64,000 bases of DNA from Nothophaeocryptopus gaeumannii (GCA_031771865.1 JASISA010000010.1:1302001-1366000), one strand, 5' to 3'; shown: positions 23,086 through 35,109, counted from the stretch's first letter. Numbers and translations are program-made. Notes: generated by a model from the sequence alone, not told the origin.

Positions 23086-23987
23086 GGTCAGGCAAAGGGA
23101 CTACCTTTGCCCGTTTTGAAGAGTCTAGCGTACTAAAGAGCTGCAGACGATCTCTCCGTCATGCTGTGTGTCTCGCTCGATCACCTTAGTGCCCCTATTC
23201 TCAAAAGCGGCTCAGAACTCTCGTAAAACACTCGAGGCATAGAGTACCAGCTAGAGTGTTGTGAGCAATGAGAGGCATACTGCAAGTGGAGTAAACCAAC
23301 CTGGTTGGGGTGAGCCTTGAATCAGACCGCCTGTCTGGCGGCCATTGACTCGCTATAAGCGTCCACAAGCTATACAGCAGTCAATGCAATGAACTCGGCC
23401 AAGTCAATGATGAAGGCCTAGCTTCCCCCCAGTTGCCTTGCGGCAAATTTTAGCGGCGGTAATGCACATTTCGCTTTTGCAGCGACTGCGACTGTAGTAT
23501 CTTGCGTTGTCTCAAAGATGTGGGATAGAGCGAATTCGGCAGATGTGCTCGAATTCACTCAGTCTTCAGTTGCCCCGTCAAGCCTGGCAGGATGTGGTTG
23601 TTGTTCACTCGGATGGCGATGGAGGTGGGTTGGGAGCTGATCATTCAAAAGAAGTGCGTCGCCTTGTGAATGAAGATTGCAGCAAAACATGCAGAGCTGA
23701 GGTCAGATGAAGTTGCGCACGCTGTGCCAACCCGCGCAGGACCGGAGTTGAAGCACTGACGGAGACGTGATAGAAGGATATTACATAATGCATATCTTTT
23801 ATTTCTGTTCATCTTGAGAGATGATGAATGTAGTCGATGCTGTTACGGTCTCGTGGCCAACGGACAGACCGTGATGGCTGAGGAATCGGTGATTGGCCAG
23901 CAGAGGTCTTGAGCACTTCTTCACGGCAGAAGGACAGCACCCCGCCAAGCCAGATGATGTTAATGACGCCAATGCATCCCATGAAGC
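23086..23987. other. Intergenic, no supported gene
   Basis: About 900 bp. Short open frames in several phases; no exon chain, signal peptide or repeat could be supported. Confidence 0.45.
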
Positions 23988-24635
23988 TCAGTGTGGAGGC
24001 TCGCAACAACCATGAAGCATCCATTTGAACTCAAGACCGCGAAGCCAACTGGCCTTAAGTCTGACCGGTATCGCCGGAGATTGATGTCCATTGGGACGAG
24101 GTGTGCCGAAGCTGAGATGAGTATTGCCCATTGCCATGTAATTCTGGAGTCCGCCGCGCACAGTATGAGGTATTCCAGTGTGCACGCCAGCTTCATAATT
24201 TCTTCCCGAAGAGAGCATAGAAAAGATTGACCTGATCCCGAGCGATTCAGTGTCAGGCTCCAGCAGTCGACGACGCGAATAGATGGCGAAGTAAGCAGGA
24301 GCAGACATGGAATCGAAGTCCTTGGCGCAGTCATCGCAGTGTATACCTCGAAGTCCAATCCTGTGGAATTTCTGTTAGCATTTGCAATGCCGCAAAAACT
24401 TTGGATGCACGAGAATACAAACCTTGTCGACGTTGCCCCTATTGGCATAGTTTGTGAACAGCATCTCCATCTTCGTACTGATATCGGCTGCAAACTGGCA
24501 GTCTAGCAGATGTGAAGAAAGGCATATTGCCTGTAGAGTCGAGATGTATCGATTCGAGATTGTCCTATTGTTCTTGTTTGGGTCACGACGAAGCCGCAGG
24601 AGTGTGGCAAGTCGGGTCTCGGCCCAGCAGACCAT
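23988..24635 (-). CDS. Orphan hypothetical protein, two exons
   Basis: Model complement join(23988-24371, 24423-24635), about 198 aa. I do not recognise it. Support: a well-formed 51-nt intron (GTTTGT donor, GCTAAC branch, AACAG acceptor) joins two open frames (YANRGNVDK to KFHRIGLRGIHCDDCAKDF) in phase. Exon 1 starts at ATG 24635 (MVCWAETRLATLL). There is a CDDC motif and no clear membrane segment or signal peptide. A further upstream frame (DEPHQQLATLKDVGFVVIAAERG) on the same strand also looks coding but is out of phase, so the gene may be longer, or a remnant. Low confidence. Confidence 0.35.
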
Positions 24636-25913
24636 GAGCAGCGGTGCCTCGCTCAGCGGCAATCACTACGAATCCCACGTCCTTCAGTGTGGCAAGCTGC
24701 TGGTGTGGCTCGTCCGAAAATTGACGTCAGGACCCAGCAGACAGAAGAGAGCAGTAACTTGTATGCTTGGCCGGGTTTCGGCATGGCATGGATTCTCAGT
24801 CTCTAGACGGAGTTAGCGTAGGGTTGCTGGGTGATATAGATGGTTCGGTCGCTGATGTATATGAAGTAGATGTGTGCTGTTGCACATAAAGTAGATGTAG
24901 GCTGTTGTGTATAAAGTATTAAGTGTGTGCGAAGGCTGTGGGTCCTTGTCGTGGAGGAGTGCCAGTGCCAGTGTCAGTGCCGAACTACATTAGCAATCTC
25001 CAGGGTCGCAGGCGTGAATTGCGAGACTGGGTTCGATGGTAGGTTGACAATGGGGCCGAGCAAGCACGAGAATGTGCTTGGATTCCTTGAGGACGTTGTC
25101 TGTATGGCTTCATGGCTGCCATGCCTGCTTCCTTCATGGAAAGACAAACCGGAGCGACGCAGCCATGAAGAGCGCCGAACGGGTTGATTGGCACGGCCAA
25201 AGTGCTGCCATATTGGCTTAGTCGCTGATGATTATATAGAGTGGAAGCCGCAGCAGGCGTTGTTGAGCGACATTCTGATGCAAAATATAAGTATAAGTAT
25301 CGACTCGCTTGTGCTGAGCAGTGTTGACATCTCTGCCCCGACCAGTGTCGTATTGCTTCAAAGGAGGCGCAGGGATCAAGCGGCGAGGATGACGGCAAAC
25401 TCTTGATATTGACGCCGTCGACAGCTTCTGAGGTTCGACCAGTCTTCCGTCTGCAGCGCCTGTGTGACCATGAGACGAGCCCCAGTACGGTGAAAAGTTC
25501 GCGCCAGTAGGTGTATGTGTCGAGTGAGCTGTGGTGTAGTGTCGTTTGCTGTGTGTGGATGTATGGCATGATTGCAGTATGAGTATATAGGATGTTGTTG
25601 TGTGTGTATATTAGTCTGAGGAAGTGATGATGATGAGGATATTCTCTTGACGGGAGAAAAGAAACATATTAGTATTTACCCTTCATGGTGGAGTCTGCTC
25701 GTACTGCGCCACCTGCATACCAGAGCTGTATGCAGCAGCTATAGCTGTGAGCAATCATCTGCAAGATCAAATTGAGCTGGGATATCTTTCTTATTCCTAA
25801 TGCCGAACGCCATCGCAATGCATCAAAAGCACATTAGCCTATGCAGCGACCCTATGCAGCTGGTCAGCAAGAACACACATAGTTTATTGGGGATGGGGTT
25901 CGGACTGGTCATG
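24636..25913. other. Gene-poor stretch with simple repeats
   Basis: About 1.3 kb. Seen: a degenerate roughly 27-bp direct repeat at about 24858-24940 (AAGTAGATGT-G-CTGTTG), a hexanucleotide GCCAGT run near 24958-24978, and GT/TG-rich tracts near 25560-25640. No gene model was supported. Confidence 0.5.
24858..24978 (+). repeat. Degenerate short tandem repeats
   Basis: Two to three imperfect copies of an AAGTAGATGTG-CTGTTG-like unit are followed by (GCCAGT)n-like hexamers. They are diverged and not in a recognised gene. Confidence 0.5.
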
Positions 25914-26415
25914 TCATCTCCCCTTCGCAACCGCAGGACTAGGCTTCATATACTCCAAATCATTCTCCACATTGTCCGCTCGCGCTTCTTCGAGCATCTT
26001 GTCGATACCTCGTTCCTTGAGCGCTTTCTGCGGGTCTCGTCAGCACTGCGCCTTTGGGAACTGCAGGTCACCGGGTGTTTGCTGCCCGCTGCCTGCAGGG
26101 TGGCAGATCCCAGCAGCGAGCAAGCCTGGGAGGGTACATACGCTCAAGCATTCTTTGTATTGTCTGAAGAGAAGCTCGCATTCATCGGTTTTGGCTGTCC
26201 CGCGAAGGAACTCTGCAGATTGCTGTTAGTATGGGTTTGGAGGTGGGATCTGGGTCTTCTGGGGGCGTGCGTACTTTCTGAGTACCATTTGAGGAAGCAG
26301 TTGTCGTAGCGTCTGCAGTTTAGGCATTAGTAGATGTTGACACGGAGTATCAGTTTGATGGCTCGGTGGCTCACTCTTTCACTTCATTACATTCCGATGC
26401 TAATGAAGCCGACAT
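25914..26415 (-). CDS. mdm35: Mdm35/TRIAP1-type intermembrane-space twin CX9C protein
   Basis: Four exons: complement join(25914-26027, 26142-26212, 26275-26312, 26375-26415), 87 aa. All three introns (114, 62, 62 nt) have GT-AG ends and preserve frame. Seen: MSASLASECNEVKERYDNC, FLKWYSEKFLRG, DECELLFRQYKEC. Cysteines at 9, 19, 38 and 48 form a perfect twin CX9C. The NEVKERYD and KWYSEKFL text matches Mdm35. Known: it is imported by the Mia40 pathway and chaperones Ups1/PRELI-type lipid-transfer proteins moving phosphatidic acid between mitochondrial membranes. The protein is about the family length. Single exons are as short as 38-41 nt, so automatic annotation could easily miss the gene. 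Confidence 0.92.
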
Positions 26416-26515
26416 GGCGAGCGTACGTAGTTGATGGAAATGGAGGCAGGAGAGATGGATCGGGGCTCGTGAGGTCGAAGGAGCGTGACGGAAAATACTG
26501 TTTGATCGTGCTTAA

Positions 26516-28921
26516 TTATACACGTTGTGCCAAGAAGATCATATGCGGTCTACCCTGTTCCTTCACAGGCACCTTCCCATTCTGATCAACCAAAGTAATC
26601 GCACTGTTGCTCCCACTCAAACGCGTTCTCGTGATAACCCCCTCCCGATCCCACTCAAAATCCATACTGCCACCACCACTGAACCTCAACCTCTTTACAC
26701 TCCCACCGCCCCAAGCCTCCAGAATCGCCGGCCCCAAAACCACCCTCCTCTCAAATTTCTCCAGAACCGGCAAATCAATCACAAGCATACTCAACACAGT
26801 TCCAGCAAACCCAAAATTCGCATCTATCTGGAACGGCTCGCTCTTTCAAGAATACATACTCATCAAATTCCCCGCCCAATTCTCCCCTATAGTAAGCCTC
26901 AATTCATAATACGCTTCTCCCACATTTTCTAGCCGAGCCCAACATGCGGAGCGCGAGACTTTCTCCCAATTCGCATTGGAGTCCGCGATTCCGATACCCC
27001 GGGAATAAGGGATGTTGCGATGGCGGAGCGGATAGTAGTATTTGTAGTGCCGTTGAGGTAGCTAGGGAGGGAGAAGCCCGGGTAGAAACCGATTAGATGG
27101 GAGAGATAGCGGTGTGTGCCGTTCTTGGTATCGATGTCAAGTTTCCATTCTTGAATTTGGTTCCAGGAGCCGATGTGCAGGCCTTTGTCGAGAGCGGAGA
27201 GGTTTTGTGTGAGGGAGGTGAGGAAGGCATGGTCGGATTCTGAGAAGATTGATGCGGATTTCAGGGTGGTTTCGAAGAGTTGGGGTTTCAGTTATTGGTA
27301 GTGCGTGCAGCGAAAGGTTATTGGGCCGTATTCTGCGGAGGCGCAGGGGGTGACTACGAGAGTGCCGTCTTTGACGTATGCGTCTTCTTGGAGTTGGCTT
27401 AGCCAGAAGGAGGTAATCTCCTTTGGTAGAGGGTAGCCGGTCTCCTTCAGCCAGGTCGAATTCTGAATGTACTCGTAGTAGTCCCACACACGCTGCATCA
27501 TCCATGCCGCCGAGATGGCATAGTCAGCCCAGATCTCATCGCCAGTTCTCATGGCGTTGTATCCAAAGATATTCACCTCGTTGTGCACGACCCAGCCAGA
27601 AGCGTTGTACAGCTGCTTGGCGGTCTCAGCCCCATGAGGCACCCAATTCTGTGCCATGTACTCCCACGACGGCGTTTGCAGTTCACCCCACTCGGTCTGC
27701 ACCGCATGCCATTGGTTCATCTGTATGTTGACATTGGAATGGAAGTCCGCTCCCCATGCATTGCTGAGTTCGGTTGCCCAGCGTCCTGGAAGATTTGGTG
27801 GAAGCGAGCCTGGTCTTGAAGACGAGATGAATAGATGTCGGGCGAAGTCGAATGTCAAAGACTCGAGGTAAGGATCTCCTGCAGCGCTACTGTTCGCGTT
27901 GTATCGGTCGATAGTACGGATGTTTCGAGCTGCAGAGCCTTGCGTATCTGGAAAATCTTAAGATGAAAGCCTCCGCCAGAGGCTTTTAATCTGCAATATG
28001 AGTATCAAGAAGCTCTTGCCGTGACTTTGCTGCGGCCTTGTTCGCCGAACTCTGCTCATACGAACGCGGATCTTCACCACGGAACGAATAGTTGTCCTCC
28101 GCACGTCCGTGCCCGCGCCGAAGACTAAGGTGACTTGTTCCAGCCCACCCGGAATCATCAACATCCCACTTGTGCAATGGGGAGAGCTGCCACCGCCGAC
28201 GAGCTTCACAATGCTTTCGTAGGTCATTCCGATGCCAGCTTGGGTGATGCTACGCAACGTAAATTGTCCATTGACGCACGTTGCGTCGACAAAGGAAGCG
28301 TTCGTGACAGTGTTACTCATGGAAACACTGATTTGTGGCAGTGCGAGATTTGAAGTAGTATCGCAAATACAAACTTCATCGGCGTAGGAGCAGTATGTGG
28401 TGCTACACATTATTAGTCCACAAGTTTCGGATCATGCTCCAGCCTCATGTACGTCTTGAGAGTGCTTTCGTCAGCCTGGTACGCTGTCGTATGAACACCA
28501 GTCCCAAGATAAAGACTTCGCTCACACCTACTAGCATCTTATATTGCATCGATGGCTACTGCGAGACTACCCAAGACCGAGTAACTGCCATAGTTATTCG
28601 TATCGCCCATCAGCTTGCTGACATTACCAGTACCGTTTTGCCAGATCCAGTCTCGGATACCGGGAAGGCACTGGTACCGTTGGCCAGCATTATCGCCATT
28701 GTAGCTGGTGTTCTCGAAATGCCCATTGGTCTAGAGTGAATCGCGATTGATGCTCAAAATCTCGCGCCCAGACTCGCCAAATGGTAGTGCTGCAACTTGT
28801 CATTGCCTATCGGATATGCCGCGCGAATGATGTCGCTGGCGTTAGCAGGTTGAGTTGACCAAAGCTCTTTTGCCAGGCATAATGGAAGAATGATGCTCGA
28901 AAGGAGTAGAGTGAACTTCAT
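26516..28921 (-). pseudogene. GH95 alpha-L-fucosidase, multiply disrupted
   Basis: Seen in order on the minus strand: ATG 28921 with signal peptide (MKFTLLLSSIILPLCLA), LWSTQPANASDIIRAAYPIGN, a frameshift near 28797, FGESGREILSINRDSL then TAG (28733-28731) where homologues have Trp, and TAA at 28541-28539. A still spliceable 50-nt intron (28403-28452) leads into YCSYADEVCICD. Then a frameshift near 28110, NYSFRGEDP, TAA at 27988-27986, a frameshift near 27960, FISSSRPGSLPPNLPGRW, VVTPCASAEYGPITF, TAA at 27294-27292, IGSWNQIQEWK, a frameshift near 27000, and TGA at 26848-26846 before EPFQIDANFG, then the C-terminus. The order and about 800-residue length match GH95 (1,2-alpha-L-fucosidase). 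At least five stops and four frameshifts make it non-functional. Confidence 0.9.
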
Positions 28922-29301
28922 GTCAACAGCAGGGCATCACCTGCTTCGTGATCCTGGATATGACCTACCATGTGAATCATCTCATACGTACGATCTGCGA
29001 CATCTTCGATGTAGACCGCAGGAGTGATGAGCTTCAAGTGTTGATGGGCATTCGGACGACCGTGAGCGAGATATCACATGCTTGATAGATGTGATGAGTG
29101 CGATGGAGGAGAAGGAGAAGCGGAAAGTGAACCTAGCCGGCATTTTATTGGAATATGTAAGCTTTCGGCCGAACTTCGGTCAAACGAGTCGCGACATCTT
29201 CCAAGATTTCTTAAACTGATGATGTCCAGACAACATCTTGCGGCGGTCGCATGACGCCGACATACTGACACCATTTACTTACCGTGACAGAGTCGCGCAG
29301 T
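28922..29301. promoter_or_regulatory. Divergent intergenic region, GH95 pseudogene and rrp6
   Basis: A 380-bp region between divergent starts. No distinct elements were identified; it must contain the promoter of the Rrp6 gene. Confidence 0.35.
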
Positions 29302-31850
29302 ATGGAGGACTTCAACAGCCTCGAGTCGTCTATCAAGTCCGCGCTGATATCCACCACCCGAAGCGCATCGTCTCTCGCCAACGAAGACCTTCAGTTCCAC
29401 CGATCACTCGACTCGACAGTAGGCCCGGCGCTGGACCAGCAGAATGCGCGCCTTATGGGTCTTGCGGAACGGCTGGTCGGCGCTGCGACAGCGAATACGG
29501 AGATAGTACGTCCACCGCGACTGAAGGACCTCGATAGCATCGAGGGCAACTGGCGGGCCGTGGTTGATGTCGTCGACAGCCTGCTCGAGCGCGCCGACAC
29601 TGCGCTTGATGAGTTCACAGGCGCCGTGAAGAGACTGAGTCCTGGAGTAGAACAGGTAGGAGAGGACACATCATGGGAAGAGGAAGTTGTGTGCTGAGAC
29701 AGGACAAGGCCTCTGCTTCCCAATCGAAGCCGGCCAAGCAGGGCCGGATCACATCTGCGCTGCGAGACAAGCAGCTCGAGAAACCCCAACTCAAGTTTGA
29801 GCACGTGCCGACCAACGATGATCGTGCGCCTTTCAAGCCATTGCTGCTGAGCAAGCCTCATGCAGTGGTGCCCTTGGAGACGCAGCCGATAGCATCGGAT
29901 GGCGACACTCAGCAAGCGTACGCCTCACATCTCATTATGCACTCACGATTCGGGATGCTTGAGCATCAGCATGAGCACAAGCATCTGTTCCCCAGACGCA
30001 GATTTGAAAAACACAAATACATACATATAGATCCTAACTTACCCAACAGATATCCTCACCCTTACCAGCTCGAGATCGAACAGTATCGATACCCCTCGTC
30101 GATGTATACTCAAAGCGAACCGATACCATATCATCCGTTCGAATCGACGACCGCGACCCTGGTAGACACTGAGGAAGCTTTGGGCGAAATGATTGAAGAG
30201 TTGAAGCAGGCGAAGGAGATTGCCATTGATCTCGAGCACCACGATAGCAGGTCGTACATAGGTATTGTATCACTGATGCAAATCAGCACCCGGGACAAGG
30301 ACTGGATCGTCGACACATTGAAGCCATGGAGGCGGAAGCTGCAATGTCTGAATGAAGTCTTTGCGGATCCTAACATCATCAAGGTTCTGCACGGAGCTTT
30401 CATGGATATCGTTTGGCTGCAACGAGATTTGGGTTTGTACATTGTGGGCTTGTTCGACACACATCACGCTTCGCGATCGCTCGGCTACACGGGCGGTAGC
30501 TTGGCCTTTCTATTGAAGAAGTTCGCGGACGTCGATGCTCAGAAGCAATATCAAATGGCCGATTGGAGAGTTCGACCTTTGCCTCGAGAGTTGTTCGACT
30601 ATGCCCGAAGCGACACCCACTACCTACTCTACATTTTCGACAACATGCGAAACGAGCTGGTACAAAAGTCAAACTTCGCGTTACCTGATCATGAAAGCGA
30701 CAAGCTGTGGGACGTGCTGCAGAAGAGCAAGGAGGAATGCTTGCAGCGATACGAGCATCCTACCTACGACACAGAACTTGGACTTGGCTCTGGCTGGTAC
30801 AAGCTACTCTCTCGCACATCTGTCGCGTTCACAAGACAACAGTTTGCAGTGTTTCGAGCTGTCCACCAATGGCGTGACAACGTCGCCCGTGAGCAGGATG
30901 ACGGTGTTCACTATGTCATGCCAAATCATCAAATCTTTACCGTTGCGAGAGCGATGCCAACGAGCAGGCTTGGATTGCTTGGGATTGCCACGCCTACAAC
31001 TCAGACGGTTCGGCTTCGAGCCGATGAGCTTCTGAGTGTCATCCTTAAGGCAATGCAGTCTGGTCACGATGGACCTGACATGTTGGAGCTTATGAGTAAG
31101 GTCGAACCTCAGCGATCTCGCAAAGAGACTGCTCCCGTTTCTACCGCGCCAGTGCCAACCCAAGCACCACCCACAACTGAAGCGAAGAGCATCTCGGCAT
31201 CCTCTGACATACCCATACGAAGCACGCAGTCGGCATTCTGGGGTTCTGCGTTCGAGAGTAGTGTTCACGACCAGAAGCGAGCCATGTCGACAGCATCTAG
31301 CAACGTCTCGCTTGCTGTACCGCTGCCTCCACTCACCGCCGAGATCTTTGCCGATACCGCGGAAGTAACGCCGGTGAAAGAAGACCACCTACCCACACCT
31401 CAGCAAGAGCCCAGCCATGATGTAGAGCAAGAAGACGACGTCTTCGTTCTCAAAGATCTCAGTAAGAAGCGAAAGCGAGGCACAGATCACATGGACGGCA
31501 TGGCAGCAAACTCCGATGAAGTCGCTCTCCCTGATGAGGCTGCGGAACACGCGCGCGAGAGAGCAGAAAAGAAGGCGGCGAAAAAGGCGGCAAAGAAAGC
31601 TGCTAAGGCGGTAAACGCCGGCGGTCAGGCAGTCGAAGGTATGGCGTTGGCCGACGAGGAGGAAGAAGCAGCATTCGACTATGCATCTGGGCCGAGCATC
31701 CTCAATCCGCCGAGGGAGAACCTTACGGCGAAGGAGAGAAGGAAGAGGGAGAAGCAAATCAACCCGTATGCGAAGACGCTTGATACGGCGAAGGGTCTGC
31801 CGAGAGCTCAGAAGGAGAAGGCTGGGCGGAGCATGACTTACAAGAAATGA
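29302..31850 (+). CDS. rrp6: Exosome 3'-5' exoribonuclease Rrp6
   Basis: Model join(29302-29655, 29703-31850), 833 aa. The 47-nt intron (GTAGGA ... GACAG) joins PGVEQ to DKASASQSK. Seen: an N-terminal PMC2NT region (about 1-105), which binds the Rrp47 cofactor; a DEDD-Y exonuclease with IDLEHHDSRS (Asp294/Glu296), HGAFMDIVWLQRD and DYARSDTHYLLY; an HRDC domain (FAVFRAVHQWRDNVAREQDD ... PNHQIFTVA); and a Lys/Ala-rich C-terminal basic tail suited to nuclear localisation. Known: a nuclear exosome subunit that trims snoRNA/rRNA precursors and degrades cryptic transcripts. Start chosen at the first in-frame ATG (MEDFNSLESS). Confidence 0.93.
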
Positions 31851-32071
31851 TTGCTTCACTAATCGTTTTTATCATAGCGACGGCGTTCGGTGATGGAGCA
31901 TAGCATGCGATCGGGGCTTCTATAGCTTGCTCCAGTGAATAAGATCTTCCCGGACCACGTGGATGGTTCTTCCACCACTTGACAGCAAACTTGACAGTCA
32001 TTCATGGTCTCCTCTACTACTGCTGTCACTACTGAACCCACTGCACTAACACCACAGCACAGACATACATC

Positions 32072-32698
32072 ATGGCTGGTGCTCCAAAACCCCTGAACCC
32101 CTACGCTCGCGAGTTCAAACGTGCGCACAGCGAATCCAGAGACCAAGATCAACCTCATGCTGATCCCGCTCACTCCACCTCAGCGGAAGACGATGACGAC
32201 GAAAACACAGCAACCCCTCGCTTCGCCCACGAACACGAACAACTTCCTCACGAACGCGAACAATCTCCATCTCCCTCCCCTCCAGCCAGACCTCTCCCTC
32301 CCACCGCCCGTGTCAGCTCCAGCCATCACTTCCAGCCTCCGGGGACTGGTGAGCCGTTCCCGAAGACGACGGGGACTTATAGCGCGCCGAGTAGTCGGTG
32401 TGGGGGAAGTCCAGAGAGGAGGCCATTAGCGGATCCTTCCTCAGGCACGATTTCGGTTGCTGCTGCTGTGGTTATGGCTGCGAAGGTTGATGAGGGTGAG
32501 GATGAGGATGAGGGCGAAGAGATAGGAGAGGTAGAAAAGAAAGATCCGAGGGAGGAGCGGGCCGGGCAGAGCTCGGGCAACAGGGCGAGTGTATCTGCAA
32601 GAGAGCGCGGTGAGAGTGTGGAGCAGGAGGTAGTGGTGTTCAAGGGCCGAGGCGGGTTGTTGCCAAAGGAAAAGTCTGGAAAGGTGAAAAGGAAGTAG
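32072..32698 (+). CDS. Hypothetical disordered acidic/basic protein
   Basis: A single-exon 208-residue protein, MAGAPKPLNPYAREFKRAH at the N-terminus. I do not recognise a domain. The middle is Pro/Ser/His-rich, residues about 130-160 hold an acidic stretch (EGEDEDEGEEIGEVEKKD), and the end is basic (KGRGGLLPKEKSGKVKRK). A clean ATG lies 220 bp after Rrp6, with a C/A-rich leader just before it. Composition suggests an intrinsically disordered, possibly nuclear protein, conserved in related fungi at most. Confidence 0.55.
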   Translation: MAGAPKPLNPYAREFKRAHSESRDQDQPHADPAHSTSAEDDDDENTATPRFAHEHEQLPHEREQSPSPSPPARPLPPTARVSSSHHFQPPGTGEPFPKTTGTYSAPSSRCGGSPERRPLADPSSGTISVAAAVVMAAKVDEGEDEDEGEEIGEVEKKDPREERAGQSSGNRASVSARERGESVEQEVVVFKGRGGLLPKEKSGKVKRK

Positions 32699-33094
32699 GG
32701 AAGCTTGATGGAAGTAGCACCAGCTTACGCCTGCCTCTGATCTGCTTGAGGCGTGTTTGTCTCTCGCGCCTCTCCCAGTCTCTTCTTCTCTCCTCACGAT
32801 CAACACCACTACCAGGCGCCAGCAATCGTTCCACACACCTACGACTCTCACTCTCAAAAACTATCATTACCATGCTACTGTTAGGGATGCAGTTTGTGAG
32901 CTGACCTCACACTGAGATTTTCGCTTCCGACATTGTGCTGATATAGCAACTCTGCGCTTCTAGGCATGGGTCGACATTCTCTGGAAAGTGGCCTAGAAGG
33001 CCATCAGCGAGCTGTGTGGTGCTCTCGGTCGGTCTTCGAGACACTCAGTCTGCGTCTTCCACTTCCAACGTACGCTGACCTGTTGGTGCGATAG
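32699..33094. other. Intergenic, possible upstream exon of the next small gene
   Basis: An exon start could lie here for the short coding exon at 33095-33300, but no donor/phase combination was convincing. Confidence 0.35.
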
Positions 33095-33300
33095 TCAACT
33101 ACAATCGTCGCCTCTTGGGTGAACCCGACCACCCTTCGCTCAAAGAAGCCCTTTTACGACAGGGATTCTCCGAAAAGTGGGCGAAGCGGTGGGATGACTT
33201 TGTCTGGTGGGCCATTGCGCAGGTTGTGGATGAGATTGGCAACCTCATCCAAAGCATCCTCGCCGCGAACATCGGATTGAGTCTGGGCTTGAGCTCCTAG
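33095..33300 (+). CDS. Terminal exon of an unrecognised small protein (partial model)
   Basis: Seen: an open frame after a good intron end (GCTGAC branch at about 33073, CGATAG acceptor ending 33094). It encodes NYNRRLLGEPDHPSLKEALL, a KWAKRWDDFVWWAIAQ segment and a hydrophobic end (ILAANIGLSLGLSS). Charge-patterned amphipathic helices suggest real coding sequence. The first exon is not identified; ATG 32964 with a weak GTCGAC donor would be in phase. Function unknown. Confidence 0.3.
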
Positions 33301-35109
33301 CTGTCTATTGGCAGTTAGAGCAAGAGCGCCGGGTGTCACCCATTGACGAATCGACAGACCCAGCTGAGGTCGGCTACTCGCCCAGCTCATAAGGGATTGA
33401 CAAGCTTAGCCCCCGTGAGCACGGTACAACGCTCACAGCCAGAGTGACCCCATCAAGGGCAACCTCTTCGTGGTGATGCGGGGCAACGTGCTGCTGGCCA
33501 GCGTGGCTAAGCCCCCGCATTATTTCGACATTCACGCCATTCACGCCATGGAAGACAGACTATACCAGTTGCATCACCTTTGTTGCACTCAACGAGCCTC
33601 GATCGTCTCGAGAACAAGCATGCTGAATACGTCAATCGACATTGCAGCAAAGACTCGTCTGCCAATTGGTCTTCACAGCCACGCAATGGCCTGACGACTG
33701 CCAATGCTTTGCGACCCGCATCAATCATCATAAGCCCCGGCGCCTGGATTTTTCGGCCAGTCATTCTACACTCATCCGGGCGGATGCGGCGAGCAGCGAG
33801 CAGCGACAAGCGGACGGATCACGATCAGTGATACATCGCGACGAGCAGCAACCGATAGCGAGCACAACTCATTGCAATCGAGCAATGACCGAACACAATC
33901 ATCACCCGTCGCAACCAACAACGATTTCGCTCTATCGACATGCTCACACAAATGCACTTTTTGGCGACGGCGATCCAACAGTCTTCAATGGCAGTCAGCA
34001 GCACGTTGACCTCACCCGCGAGAGCTTGGCAGTGGAGGAGAATGATGACGGTGATGGAAGGGCACTTTGAGATACCGGTCTCATGGTATGATGAGCGCGG
34101 GTCGGAGGAGAGCGTCGGGCACCGCACATCCGCCTACGAGCTTCGATTTCCCTGAACCCTAACGGCACGACCTTCCGACATTTAAGGCAGCGCGAGGGAT
34201 TGCACTTCAACAGTGGAGTTTCCATCCAATGTCATACGACACTGTCACGGCTGCTGCGATCGACGTTTTACGCAACCATCGAGCAAACACTGTTTGACGT
34301 TGAAATCAAAGCTCAGGTGCGCCACGTTCTCCAAGTCGTCAACAGCGATCCTCGGAGACGGCTCTTGAGCCCAGTATCCTCCTGAGTCACAGAGCTGTTC
34401 ACGGGCAACGAATGAGACGTTGTTGATCGTCCTGAACAAAAGCAATACACATGTACGAAGCGATAAGCGGCCACGGACTCTCACGTGTTTGTGTCGGAGG
34501 CTGGCTCGTATATCTCAGCACACTGAGATCACTTTCAGCTGCGCCTGGTGCCTATATCAGCACCGAAGCGGCCGTGTCATTTGCCTCTTCCCACACTCCA
34601 GGGGCTTCATCTCATCAGCGCGGCTGTGGACCTCCCCTCGTTGAACATCGAGCCCATAAACTGCATCACCAGACAGCGACTGGTTTCATCCTGCACACCA
34701 TCGTGCTCAACCTACGACTGAGCTCTCAACTTTGCGCCATCCGATCAGACGAGAGAGGTCCCTGGTCACATTCGAGCGCACGCTTGCCCTTCGAAGATAC
34801 GCAATATCTCAGGCACGTCGGCATGAGATCGCCAGGCTCCCTTATGCAGATTCTGGCTTGAAGCTTGATCAAGCTCTCGAGGACATGAATGAGTGCTTGG
34901 CACAGATATCTTTCGGTTCCCAACTGGTCGCTGCCATTCTTGCTTACCAGCTGCGGCGGTGCACAACCTCAACATTCCCGCGACGCACTCATTAATGCTT
35001 CCGTCTGGCTGTTCACATTCAAGCGCACTCTATGATAGAAGCTCGCGACATACATTCCACCTGGTCCCTTGCTACACACAATAACGGCCTGCCCACCCAG
35101 AGACAGACG
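33301..35109. other. Gene-poor stretch
   Basis: About 1.8 kb with many short open frames in all phases and no domain, signal peptide or splice chain I could support. Confidence 0.5.

Noticed and set aside
26516..28921. Repeat-induced point mutation (RIP) as the sole cause of decay
   Set aside because: Some stops are C:G to T:A changes, but frameshifts and other substitutions are frequent and no duplicated copy is visible in the window; base-composition indices could not be computed here.
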